Assembly: GCA_001724265.1 (NCBI GenBank)
Contig: MEDY01000342.1
Location: forward strand, 1-38,230
DNA length: 38,230 nucleotides
Reading direction: 5' to 3'
From: Rhizaria sp. SCN 62-66
Lineage: Eukaryota > Rhizaria, unplaced
Position 1 is the stretch's first letter, and every line of letters starts with the position of its first letter. Of the stretch, positions 10,003 to 22,213 are shown in pieces. The notes beneath the pieces are model-generated. The model saw only the letters and a program-made list of their open reading frames with translations. It did not search any database and was not told where the DNA came from. The translations under genes and the position numbers were made by a program.

Positions 10003-12612
10003 TGTTGATGATGATGCAGCAACAGCAATACCATATGTACATGCAGCAGCAACAACAGCAGCAACAGCAGCAGATGCAGTTGCATCCGCAGCAGCAGCTC
10101 GAGCAGCAGCTGCTGTTTCTGCAGCAGCAAGAAGCCAGTCTGCAGCAGCAACTGCAGCTCGAGCAACAGCAACAGCAGCAGCAGCAGCAGCTCTTGGAGC
10201 AGCAACAGCAGCAGCAGCAACGCCTGCTGCTCGAGCAGCAGCACCAGCAGCTGCAGTTCCAGCTGCAGCTCGAGCAGGAGCAAAGGCAGCTGCAGCAGGA
10301 CGAGCTGCTCGCGCAGCAAATGCAGCAGCAGCAGCAGCAGCAGCAGCAACTACTGGCGCTGCAGCAGCAAGAGCAGCAGTTGCTTCAGCAACAGCAGATG
10401 TTGCAGCAGCAGCAAGAGCTTGAGCAACAGCAACTCGCTGCTGCTGCCGCCGCCGCCGCCACTGCCACTGCGGTGAACGCTGCTGCTGCAACCGTTGCTG
10501 CCGTGAACGCTGACTCTGGGGCAAGCGCCGACAACAACAACAACAACAACAACAATGTGAACACTGCTGATGCCCAGACCCCCGAGACTGCTGGTGCTGT
10601 CGATGTTGGCGCGAGTGACCGTGAGCAGCTGCAGCAGCAGCAGCGCCTGCAGATGCTGCTTCAGCAGCAGCAAGAGCAGCAACGTCTGCTTCAACAGCTC
10701 CAGCTGCAGCAGATGCAACAAGAACAGCTACAGCAGCAAGAGGCTCCGGCCCAACCGCATGCCCAGGCCCAGTTGCAGCCTCAGTCTGAGGGCGAGAGTC
10801 AAGAACGGCAGCAACAGACTGAGCTGTCTCAGCCCCAGCCGGAGCCGCAGCACCAGCACCAGCACCAGCACCAGCACCAGCACCAGCACCAGCAGCAATC
10901 GCCACATCAGCCCGAGCCGGTGCCTGAGCAGGCGCATCAGCCTGAGCAGCAGTCTCAACAGCAGGCTGAACAGCAGGCGGAGCCGCCGCGCCGCCGCTTC
11001 CAGCGCCCGTCTGACACGAAGCCGCATCACATGCGCTCACGGGCGAATCAGCAGCCGCAGCAGCAGCAGCAGCAGCAGTATGGCGGGTGCAACGCGGTGG
11101 TGGACGACGGGTATTACAACAACAATAACAACATCGTCGCCTACACCGGCGCTGCTGGTTCTCCCGTCGCGATCATGGGCAGCAACGCAGGCAAGTACAA
11201 CAACCACAACACCGCGAATCACTACCACGGCAACCAGAGCCAGATCGTGGGCTCGACGGTTGGCGCCGGCGCCGGCGACATTGATACGGACAACACCAAC
11301 AACTACTACAATGCTGACGACGACAACAACACGTTCAACGGCAACGACAACGACGCCAACAGCCACGGCCACGGCCGCTTCGTTGGCAACTCCCATGCCG
11401 CGACTCCTGGCTTCGGCGACGAGATAGGTGGCGGAGACGAAGATAAACCGCGTGGCGACAAAGCTAAGCTGCCGAACGCGAAGCTGCGTCCCAAGACGGC
11501 CACGACGCACGCTACTGCTCCGAGCAACAACAACAACAACGTCAACAACAGCAACTTGGGCTTTGGCAACGCTGCGCCTAGTCCGAGCATTGCTTTCGCT
11601 GCAGCGAGCGCTGCTGCTGTCGCCCTCAGCGCTGGCGCAGGCAATGGGGCCGGTGGCAGTGGCAGTGGCAACGGCGATGGCAATGGCAACTTTAGCAATG
11701 CTAGTGACATGAACAACTACTTGGGCTACTTTGGCGACCACGGCCTGCCTTCGCACCTGCGCCACAGTAGTAACGAGGCGGGGGCTGTCGCCGATAATGA
11801 CGACGCGGGGGACGACCAGCCGCAGACGCCGGCCGTGGCTGCCGAGGACAACACCTACGCCAACAACCACAACTACAACAACGGCAACGCGAGTCAGTAC
11901 ACCTACTACAACAATAACAACGTCGGCGGCGGCGACGACGATGACATGTACGCCAACAACTACAACACGGGCCACGATATCGACGACGACTACGTGGCGA
12001 GACGCGTCAACGACGACGACCTCGACGACTACGACGACGACGGCTACAACGACGAAGACGCCGCTGCCGCGGCCGCTGGCGGAGTGAGCCGCAAGGAGGC
12101 GCGCCGCGCCCGCCGCGCCGCCGCCGCGCTGGCGCTGCTGCGCGACACGGCGCCGGCCTCGCTCTTCAAGAACACCGACAGCAACGGCGACGGCGACCTG
12201 GACCTCGACTACGCGGGCGGCAACGGCGTCACCGTTGGCTACAACGCGCTTGACGTTAGCGACCGCGAGGATGCGCTCACGCTGCCCGTCGCGCCGCATA
12301 CCGTGCGCGATGACGGCGATGACGGCAGTATTCGTGGCAATGTCGATGCTGATGCTCATGCTGGCAACAACAGCGCTGACGCTGGCGCCGGCGCCGCTGA
12401 CGCTGCTGCTCTGAACAGCGATGCCAACGGCCCCGTGGGCGTGGGTCCTGGCGCGGCTGCCGCGGACGATAAGGGCGCGGACGACCTCAGCGGCGACCTG
12501 GCGTGGCTGGCCGCGCTCGAGCCCCCCAAGACTCCCTGGGACCAGGTACAGCAGGAGGCGCGGGAGGAGCAGCGGCGGCGGGAGCTAGAGCTGCAGCAGC
12601 AGCAGGAGCTCG

Positions 12613-12643
<31 letters not shown>

Positions 12644-14633
12644 GCACGAGCTTGAGCAACAAGCTCAGCCTCAGCTTCAGCTTCAGCAGCAACAGCTCCA
12701 AGAGCAGCAGACTCAGCAGCAGCCTGAGCCTTTGCCCGTCAATAGCTACACTGACGACATGGTTCAGACGGAGCAGCTCAACAACGACGCGAGCAGCACT
12801 CTTAATACCACCGCCAGTAACAGTAATGCCAACGCTGCTCTTGCGTCCATTCCTGCGCGCAAAGCTAAACCACCTAAGCCTGGCTCCGTGGCTGCCGCCG
12901 CCGCCGCGCTCGCTGCCGCCGAGGCCGCCGCCGCCGCGACCGCGTCCACCGCTGCGGACGCGCGCGTGCACGCCCGCGCCGCCGCGCTGATCGTGGCCCC
13001 TGCGGCCGCTGCCGCGACGGAGGCTGAGGCCGAGGCGCAGGCGGCCGCGGCGGCGGAGGCCAAGGCCAAGGGCGAGGCTGAGGCGGCTGCTGCGGCGGCC
13101 GCGGAGGCTGAGGCCGCTTTGAACGCCAGGGCTGAGGCTGCGGCGGCCGCTGCGGCTGCGGTGGAGGCCGAGGCCGCTGCCGCCGCGGCTGCCGCCACCG
13201 CTACCGCGACTGCGGCCGAGGCCGACAAGGCCATCGTCGAGGCGAACACGGCGACGGAGACGGTGGCGTTGGCGGCGGAGGCGGAGGCGGATGCGGAGGC
13301 CAATGCCAAGGCTGCTGCCGCTGCCGCCGCCGCTGCAGCTGCTGAGGCCGCCACCGCCGCCGCGAGCGCCGTCGTCACTGCCACTGCCGGCGCCGGCGAC
13401 GGCGACGGCAAGGAGACGGTGACTGTAGGAGTGACCGTGACGTGCAAGGGGCTGCCGACGATCCCCATCGGCATTGTGGATCCCGAGACGGAGAAGCAGG
13501 TGCACTTCCACTTCATGTGTGGGCTCTGGATCTCCACCACCGACAACGACTGCAAGGCCCGGAACAACAACAAGAAGGCGAACCGCGGCGCGAAGAAGAG
13601 CACTGCTGACGCTGGCGCTGGCGCTGGCGCTGGTCACAATGCTGATGTGAAGCAGCAAAACGTGTCTAAGACGAAGCTCGTCGGCGCTGCGTCGAGCGAC
13701 GCGTGCGCGACGCTGAACAACGCGGGCAGCAGCGCGAACACGAACTCAAACAACGCGGCTTACTTTCGGAACAGCAAGGACGACATGAGCGTCAGCCGCA
13801 TGCGCAACAGCAGCCAGCCCGACCCCTTCGGCATTACCGAAAGCAGCAAGAACAACAACGACGCTGCCGGCGAGGGCGACAACAAAAACAACAACGACAA
13901 TGATGGCAGCGACAACGGCAATGACGACCACGACGACGATGATGACGAGGACAGCAGTGGCGACGAGGAGCCCGAGCTCGACAGCGACGGAAACCCCGTG
14001 AGGCGGACCAAGTACCTGCTCGCGGGTTGCACATCGTGGGCGTCGGACGTCCAGAACCCGTCTTTCACCGTCCCCGCCCTCGAGTTCCCACTCCCGCGCA
14101 CCGTCGCGCTGCTCCCGCCGCCGCCGCCGCCGCCCCGGCCGGACGACAGCAAAAACGGCCATGATAGCGCTGTGCTGTTCCTGCCCCAGTTCACCACCGC
14201 AGCAACTGCGACTGGGACTGGGGCTGGTGCTGATGCTGGAGCTACGACTGAGTCGAAGTCTGTGCCGGAGCCCCTGCCCGCGCAGCTGATCGTGTACCTG
14301 TGCATGACGTACTCACCGGCGCCGCCCGCCGCGGTAGGCTCGGAGCACATTCTCGCCACGGCCAAGATTGACCTCACCGCAGTCCTGCTCTCGCTCTCCG
14401 CGCTCGACGCTTCCGCCGCCGCTGCGGCTGCTCACGGCCACCCTGCTCACAGTCACCCTGCTAACCCCAAGGCGAGCAAGATCCGGATCCCACTATCGGT
14501 GGCGGATACCTCGCTGACCACCGCGCCCACGCCCACGCCCACGCCTGCGCCTGACAACCTTCCCAGCAACGGCGGCGGTGTCGTCGAGGGCGACACGGAT
14601 GCTCTGCGCCAGCAGCAGCAGCAAGCTAAGCAG

Positions 14634-14664
<31 letters not shown>

Positions 14665-16255
14665 TGGCGGGGCCCGCGGCGATCGTCGGTCTGTCCAAGA
14701 TCAGCCTTGCTGCAGTTACGGCCTGGTTTGACTCCAAGCGCGCCGCGTCCGCCGCCGCTGAGGCCGCCGCAGCCGCCGCCGCCAAGGCCGAGGCCGCTGC
14801 CAAGGCTGAGGTTGCCGCCGCTGCGGCCGCGGCAGAAGCTGCTGAAGCTGACGCCAAGGACGCCGCCGCTGTGACCGCCGCCGCTACCGCGGAGGCTGCG
14901 GCGGCGACTGCTGCGGCCAGCCACGCCATCACGCTCGCCAACCAGGCCGCCGCCGCGTCCGCCACCGCTGCGGCCGCCGCCGCCGTCGCCGCTACCCGCG
15001 CCAACGCAGTCGCAGCGAGCGTCTGCGCGGGCAGCAACCAGCCGCAAGAGTCCGAGGCTGCCGCTGCCACTGCCGCCGCCGCTGCCGCTGCTGCAGCCGC
15101 GGCTGCCGCGGCCGCCGCTGCGAAGGCTAGCCAAGAGGCCGCGGCCGCCGCTGCCGCCGCAGACGAGGCCGAGGCCGCTGCGGAGGCTGCTGAGGCCGCC
15201 GCCGTGGCCGCAGACGAGGCCGTCAGCGCTGCGGAGGCCGAGCTTGCGGCGGCGGAGGCCCGGGCCGAGGCCGAAGCGCGGGAGCGGGCGGCGCAAGGGC
15301 TGCCGCCGGTGAGCGAGAGCAGCGTCAGCCGCGTTATCGCGGAGAAAGACGAGCCGAGTGTGCAGAACAGCAGCAGCAGCAACAACGAGCAAAACCAAAT
15401 TGTCGATGTTGCTCCTGCTGCTACTGCTGCCGAGCGTGAAATTGCTCATGTTGCAGTTGAGAAAAATAACGACAACAATGACAATGTTATGTCTTACGGC
15501 AATACGACCTCTAGTTGCATCACCAGTAACAACAACATCGCCAACACTATCGGCGGCCACAGCCAGATGGTGTTGATGGCTCCGAGTCATTTGCCCGTCA
15601 CAGACTCGGCCCCCGTGACTCCCGGCCCCGGCAACGATGGCCCGAATGGTGACGCCCACAATAAGAACGGCAACATTGTAAGTCCCCTTGTCACCGCTGG
15701 CGACCAGAGCCAGACGATCTACCCTTACGCCGGCAACAACAACAACAATAATAATAATAACAACAGCCTGAACACCCCGTTCGCCGCGGACCCATACGAC
15801 GCGAGCGCGACAATGCACCTGCACTCGCCGCCGCAGTCGCGCATGCGCCTGCACCGGCGCACGCGCTCGCAGTCGCAGCCGCCGCTGGTCGAGAGCGAGC
15901 AGGAGGCCGAAGCCGCGCCCGCGCCCGCGCCAGCGCAGCAGACTGCCCCCGCTCCCGCCGTCGTCATTGTCAGCGGCGTTGTCGACGAGGACTGCAGTTT
16001 GGCTGGTGGCGCGGTCCACGGCCATTCTGGCCACAGCCAAGCCAACAGCAATTTTGCTGTGAACGAAGTCACCATGGACTATCCGCCCCAGCAGAACAGC
16101 AACAACAATGACTTTTCACAGTCGATGTTGCCTCTACAGCAGCAAAACCAGCAGCACCCACAGCAAAACTCTCAGTCGCAGTTGCTGTCGGCCTCGTTGC
16201 TGCCTTACAACAACAACACGGACGCTCTTAACACCGTCAGCACGCATGCGCTCAC

Positions 16256-16307
<52 letters not shown>

Positions 16308-16456
16308 GAAAACGATCACTCCGGCATCCTCGACGTTACCGGCACTGCTGCGCATGCGCCTGCGCCTGCGAACGGCAGGGGCCCGGCGCCGGCGCTGCCC
16401 GCGCGGCCCCGTCCGCGCCCGCGGCCCCCCGTCACGCAATCTGCGCAGCAGCACGA

Positions 16457-16492
<36 letters not shown>

Positions 16493-17288
16493 GATGGTCT
16501 CCGCTGCGGTTGTTACGGCGACGCCGGCCTCGCCGCCGCGGCCGCCGCGGCACATGCGCACGCCAAGCTCCAGCGCCAACATGAACAACTACTTGCTGCT
16601 GGGCAATAACAACAACTACAACGGAAACAACTACAACAATGTTATCACTCCTGTCGCCTATGGGAACAACAATAACAGCAACAACGGCTTCCTGGCCAAT
16701 AGTAGCAATAACTACGCCAACCTCAGCCCCGCGTTTGGCTCTCCTGCAAACGCCAATGGCGCCAATGTTGGCTTTGTTGAAGACGGCAGCATGTTCGCGA
16801 CGATAATCGGGTCTGACACCACGTCTGACAACCATCACAACGGCAATAACAACTGGCAGCAGCCGCTGCTGCAGCCGCAGCAGCCGGGTCAGGCGCCGCA
16901 TCGGCCGGTGCTACGTGTCGGCAGTGCCGGCTCGCGCCCTCTCTTCTCCCAGCAGCAACAGCAGCAGTTGCAACAGCAGCAGTTGCAGCAGCAGCAACAA
17001 CAGGCGAACAATGGTAACATTGCCAACTGGCAGCCTAGAAACGCTCGCTTCAATTCTAACCCTCACGCTGTTAACAACGCTAACAATGCGGCCACCATTG
17101 GCAACAACGCAAGCTCCAGCAACAGCGGCAGCGGCAACGCGGGCGCCTTCGCCGCGCGGCCCCTCTCTGCCTCCGGCTTTGGCCCCAGCTCCAGCCCGAC
17201 CATCTACCAGTCGCATTCGCACTCCCGGTCGCAGTCGCAGAGCCACATGAACGAGTCGCACTCCAACTCGACCCTGAACCTGCAGCCG

Positions 17289-17319
<31 letters not shown>

Positions 17320-18613
17320 CCCAGTTGCAGGTTCAGTGGCAACAGCAGCAGCAGCAGAATCCACTTGGTTCGAACCAAAACAACAACAGTCAGCCTATTC
17401 ATATTCAGGTTCAGGAGCCTGAGCAGGGCCACGAGTCTGACCAAGACCAGGAGCAGCAGCCGAGCGACGCCACCGCCGCCGCCGCCGCCACGGTGACGAC
17501 TCCCCCCTCACGCCGGCGGCGCCGCCCGCGCCCGCCCGCGGCGGCGCTGCTGCTGGCGACGCCCAGTGCGGCCTCCGCGGCCAAGAGCCGCGAGCGCGAG
17601 CGGCGAGAGCTGGCGCAGCAGCGCGAAGCGGAGGAGCGTGAGCGCGCCCGCGAGCGCGAGCAGGCCGCGCTGGGGCTGCCGCCCGTCTGGGCCATGGGCG
17701 CCGCGGTCGGCGTCGGCGGCATCGTGCGGCCCGCGCCCACCGCGACCTCGGCCGGCGTCAAGTCGCGGCTGTCCTCCACGGGGCTCAAGCAGCAGCCGCA
17801 GCAGCAGCAAGGTGCTGGTGGTGCTGGTGACGCCGGAAAACCTGACGCTAATGACGCCGATATGAAGGCGAAGGAGAACGATGCCGGTGCAGCTGTCGTT
17901 AAGAACGAAGCGCAGCCGCGTTCACGCTCGCAGTCGCGTGCAAAGCGGCCTGGCACCGCCAATGTAAGTGCCCGCGGCACTTACCCGCATCGCCCTGAGA
18001 CCGCGACGGCGGCCTCATTCAAGATGCCCCCGCCTCGCCCCTCGATTGTCCCCACCAGTGCTGACGGCGAAGGCGAGAGCAAGGGCAAGATCGCGTCGAC
18101 GGGGGGCGTGGTCCGGCTGCGGCAGCGGCGCCCCGCTACTGCGTCGGCCAGTGCGCCTGCTAACCATAGCAGCACAAACGCGAAGAACAACGGCGTCGAC
18201 GTTGCCGATGGGAGAAACAGCGACGACAAGGTCGACGACAGTACCCGCGATAACATCGCCTGCCCGAACGGCGAGCAGGAGCAAGACCAGGGTCGGCTGC
18301 CGCTGTCGTCGCTCGCTCGCCTGTACGCGCTCCCGTTGCCCACGACCGCGTCCAGCGGCGCAAGCAACAGCAGTGACGGCAACAACTCGTCCCTCAAGCA
18401 GCGCGGCTCTGATGCCGCTGCGAGCGCCGCGACGAGTCGTTACGCGACGGCGCTGGCGCGCGCTCTTGCCATCGCGGGCCCCCACCACCACCGGCCGATG
18501 CAGACGCTCGCGCTCGCGCCCACACTCAGCAACGCCGGCCCCGGCGGCTCTGGTCCGCAGGCGCAGGGCCGGGGCCGGTCGCGGGCACGGCCTGCGACCT
18601 CCCACAGCTCTTC

Positions 18614-18645
<32 letters not shown>

Positions 18646-21458
18646 CGGCGTACAACGGCGAGAGCGTGAGCAGCGCGACGAACGGCGACCTGTCGGCGCG
18701 GCTCTCGCAGAACATCTCCGTCTCGCTCTCGCTCAAGACCGTGCTCTCGCTCGCCCCGGCTAGTAGCAAGGCCGCCAAGGCCGCTAAGGCGTCCGCGGGA
18801 TCGGACCCCAACTCGTCCCCCAGCCTAAGCACTCCCGGCGGCGACGGCAGCGGCGCCGGCAGCGGGGCCGGCAGCGGCTCGCCGCGCCGCCTGCTGCCCG
18901 AGAACAGCGTCCGCAAAGACACGGTGCACGAGCGCTCGCTGCGCGTCTCGCAGTCGGCCGCCGAGCAGCAGCTGCTCGAGAGCATCGAAGGCTCGCGCGA
19001 GCACGAGCAGGCCGTCGCGGCGGCCGCCGCGGCCGTTGAGGCCGTCGTGGCCGCCGAGGTGTGCCGCAGGAGGCTGGACCGAAAGATCTTCGACAAGTGC
19101 AACAACACCAACAGCAGCGCGAACAAGAACGGGAGGACTGGTGCTGACAGTATCAGTCCAACCAACGCGAGCGCGGCTGGGAGCGCTGATGCGAAGCAGA
19201 AGAAGGGCTTCTCACAGTCGCATCCCTACATCCAGGGCCCCTACAGCAACGTCAAGGGTAACGCTGCTCAGCAGCCGCAGCAAACTGTCGCGTTCTCAGC
19301 GTACCAATACTCGCCGCAGAAGCAGCAGCAGTTCTCCCAGTCGCAGAACCCGCCGCAGCCGCAGCCACAGCAGGCGCAGGCGCGCACCATCACGCTGCCG
19401 CCGCGGCCCGGGTCCGCCTCGGCCGCGCTCGTCCGCGCGCGCACCGCCCGCCCGCTGCCGCCCTCGCTGCCGCAGCCCCAGTCGCAGCAAATGCGGCCGC
19501 AGCACGCCCCGCTGTCGCGCCCGCAGACGCAGTCGCAATTGCTGGCACACCAGCGTCCGTTCGCTCCCTACAACATCAACGGCAACGCGAATCCGCAGTA
19601 CTACGATAGCAACGGCGGCTTCAACCCTGCCTATAGCAACAACAGCCTCAACAACAGCGCCGACTTTGCGTTGCCGCAGCGGGGCGGGCCCTTGGTGCCT
19701 GTAACCGAGACGCAGCAGGAGTACTTGCACGACGGCAGCGACTACTTACATCCCAGCCGGGGCTACTTAAACGGCCACCAGGGGCACCCTGACATGAACT
19801 TGTACAACTCACTGGCCCTCGCCCCCCAACAGCAGCTGCAGTCAAAGTCTCGGTCTCGGTCTCAGTCTCGCTCGCAGCCTCCGCCTCAGCCTCGAAACGG
19901 CCACGGTCACGGACGGCCGCTGAGCCCTTACCGCATGCAAACCTACCCTTTAGACCTGCCCGATGGCCCCTTACACGAGCCCCTGTACTACAAAGACCAC
20001 CAGGACCAGGAGCAGCCGCAGCTGTACTCGCAGGCTCTGAGGCGCTCGCCTCTGCGCTCCGCACGCTCGCGCTCACAGTCGCGGTCCCGGTCGCGGCCGA
20101 ACTCGGGCTCGCCAGTGCGCTCGCGGCCCCAGTCGTCGTCAGCGCGCTATGGCAATAACCACGATCATGGTGCTAGCAGCGGTGACTTTGGTGCAAGCGG
20201 CTCGCTGTTGTTCGATCCTTTCCTCACTGGTCCGGTCAACAACAGCAACAACTATGGTGCGAGCGCTGGAGCTGGCTTTATCCCGATCAATCACACGCGC
20301 ACGTCTGCTGCTATTGCCACCGCTAACGCCGAAAACGACGCCAACACAAACGGCGACTCTGCTGCTGCGAATGATAAGGCGAAGAAAGTGCAGCGACGTG
20401 TCTGGAAGCCGCAGACGAAGGCTGGTCGCGCGAATGCGAACGCGGACGCTCCTGCTGGCGGGAATAACAACGACAGCGATGACGGCGAAAGCATGTGTTT
20501 TGACGCTCCTGCTGCTACTCTGCGCATTCTGCCTCCCACCCCCGCCGCGACCGCGGCTCACGGTCACCCTGCGTCCGCGCTCGCTCTGCCGAACGACGAC
20601 GACACCGACGGTAATGGCATCGGTGGCATTGTGAGCACTGTATCTGTCGCGTCAGTGCTGCTCACGTCGACACTCACGATCAGTAATGGCAACAGTTCCA
20701 GTACCAGTACTGGTGCTAGTGCTGGTGATGTTGTGTTCACCTCGTTGCAGTCTCTCTACAACGCAAACACGCGCCGCATCTCTTCTCTCTCGCGCACGCT
20801 TGCGCAATCACTGCTATTGTCAGTCGTTAACAGCAGCGCGAGCCCGACGAGAGGCAGCAGCAAGCAGATGGGTGCGAACAGCAACATGCAGTTCAACACA
20901 GATGCTCTGCTGAAAGACATCGCTGCTCTCTTGTCCAGCGCGACTAGAGACGTCGCCAAGGCCAAGTCTAAGGTCGCCGCTGCCGTCACCGCGGCCCGCC
21001 GTCTGTACGACGCGCTGTCCGCCTCGCTCGCGGTGCCCGCGGCCACCCAGAACACCGTCGAGGCCCGCCTGCGCGCGCTGCCGCCCCTGGCGCTGCCGCT
21101 TTCTCTGAGCATCGACGCCGGCGCCCTCGCCGGCGACGGCGACGGTAAGAGCGGCGACGAAAGCGGCGATTGGGGCACGCTGCAGGCGTTGCTGCAGTGT
21201 GTCGCCGTGCTGCAACAGGCTTGGGTGGCGCTGTGTGACTGCGTGACCGCCACCGAAGCGTCTCTCACCAAGTCCGGTGCGGCGTCGCCCAGCTACACAA
21301 TCAAACGATATCCTCTCAGCGGCAACGCTGGCAGCGCCGCTGACGCTCGCGATGCGGCTCAACAAGGCAAGCTGAAGGGCGGTGAGAAGCTGCTGTCGCG
21401 CGCTCCGTGGTTGGCTGCATACACCGCTGATGCGCTTTCTGAACAGTGCGACGAGTAA
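7818..21458 (+). CDS. Giant low-complexity protein, 4,546 residues, possible C2-like core
   Basis: A single uninterrupted frame of 4,546 codons from the first ATG at 7818 (MSVPVAFAGPG). Residues about 350-1100 are dominated by Gln tracts, including one of 24 Gln. About 1090-1415 are Asn/Asp-rich, and about 1690-1855 Ala-rich with Glu/Lys. Residues about 1867-2228 contain the least repetitive stretch of the middle, with CKGLPTIPIGIVDPE, WASDVQNPSFTV, QLIVYLCMTYS and ATAKIDLTAVL. The order resembles a C2 beta-sandwich with an acidic insert, but this is weak. A second Ala-rich arm (2308-2491) follows, then long Asn/Gln, Pro/Arg and Ser regions with repeated RPxT/S motifs. The last 250 residues are non-repetitive and predicted helical. 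Asn/Gln tracts use mixed codons, suggesting maintained coding. Start and stop both coincide with splice-like signals, so terminal exons may be missing. No membrane segment. Function unknown; a scaffold or condensate-forming role is only a guess. Confidence 0.7.
9624..9695 (+). repeat. (CAA)21(CAG)3 microsatellite inside the giant gene
   Basis: Twenty-one uninterrupted CAA triplets at 9624-9686 are followed by three CAG, encoding 24 consecutive Gln. It is the longest pure triplet array in the window; most other Gln tracts here mix CAG and CAA. Likely to vary in length between strains. Confidence 0.95.
10848..10889 (+). repeat. (CAGCAC)7 hexanucleotide array
   Basis: Seven perfect tandem copies of a 6-nt unit encode seven Gln-His dipeptides inside the giant gene, followed by further Gln codons. 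Confidence 0.93.
16257..16304 (+). repeat. (AACAGC)8 hexanucleotide array
   Basis: Eight perfect tandem copies of a 6-nt unit encode alternating Asn-Ser inside the giant gene. Confidence 0.93.
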
Positions 21459-22213
21459 GTGTGCACCGTGTGATATCAAGCCTCTCTCCTGCACAAAGTC
21501 GTAAGCTACTTCATAGTTTAGTTTTACGTCATTTATAGTGTTTTTTTGAACGTTTGTTGTCATTATTTTGGTATTAATAGTTTAAAAATTAATTGTTTTA
21601 TTATTATTTTGTGTGTCAGTCCTCTGTTTGAAATGGAACAAGCAAATGCTGTGGCTGTGCTCAAGCACGCTTCCATCTGTTTGCTCATTTCAACCACTAA
21701 CACTATAGCAACGCAAAGCATTACCGCTATATTTTTTATAGTGCGCTCTTTGCTGTTTTATCCTTGTCTCTTGTTTTTGTTTTTGTTTTTGTTTCTATCG
21801 TCTGTTTGTGCTCGTTTCGTCTTTGCTGGGTTTGTTTTTTTACACGGCAAGCAAGAGAAAAACCGAATGCAAACCTCGCCATTAACAACTTCATTACAAT
21901 GACTTTGCTACCTATCACTATTTAGTTATTAAATACGCTGCTCTCTACATACGAAACATGTATCCTCACAGAATACACTCCTGATACTCTGTCATGTCCG
22001 CGTCAAGAAAAATTAGCATGATCTTACTGTAGTTTTGCGAGATCAATCTGAATCTTTATTTCGAGACATATCAAATACGTGGACATCTATGGCCATCTTC
22101 TAGCCAAACTTGCACAAGATTTGTCTCACTCAAAGTTCCAAGTCAAACAATTTTTCACAGACTCGTCACACGTACAATTCACTTGATGTTGCGAGATGAG
22201 CTAGTCCTTCCTC
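21459..22213. other. AT-rich convergent intergenic region
   Basis: Lies between the plus-strand giant gene and the minus-strand glycosylase, so both 3' ends fall here. It is AT-rich, with a run of TTTTTG-like units around 21771-21796. The GTAAGTG overlapping the giant gene's stop (donor GT at 21455) could open an intron into this region, but I see no convincing downstream exon. Confidence 0.6.

Noticed and set aside
9585-11040. Minus-strand Leu-, Ala- or Cys-run frames opposite the Gln tracts
   Set aside because: CAG/CAA arrays read backwards give poly-Leu, poly-Cys or poly-Ala; no start context, no domain.
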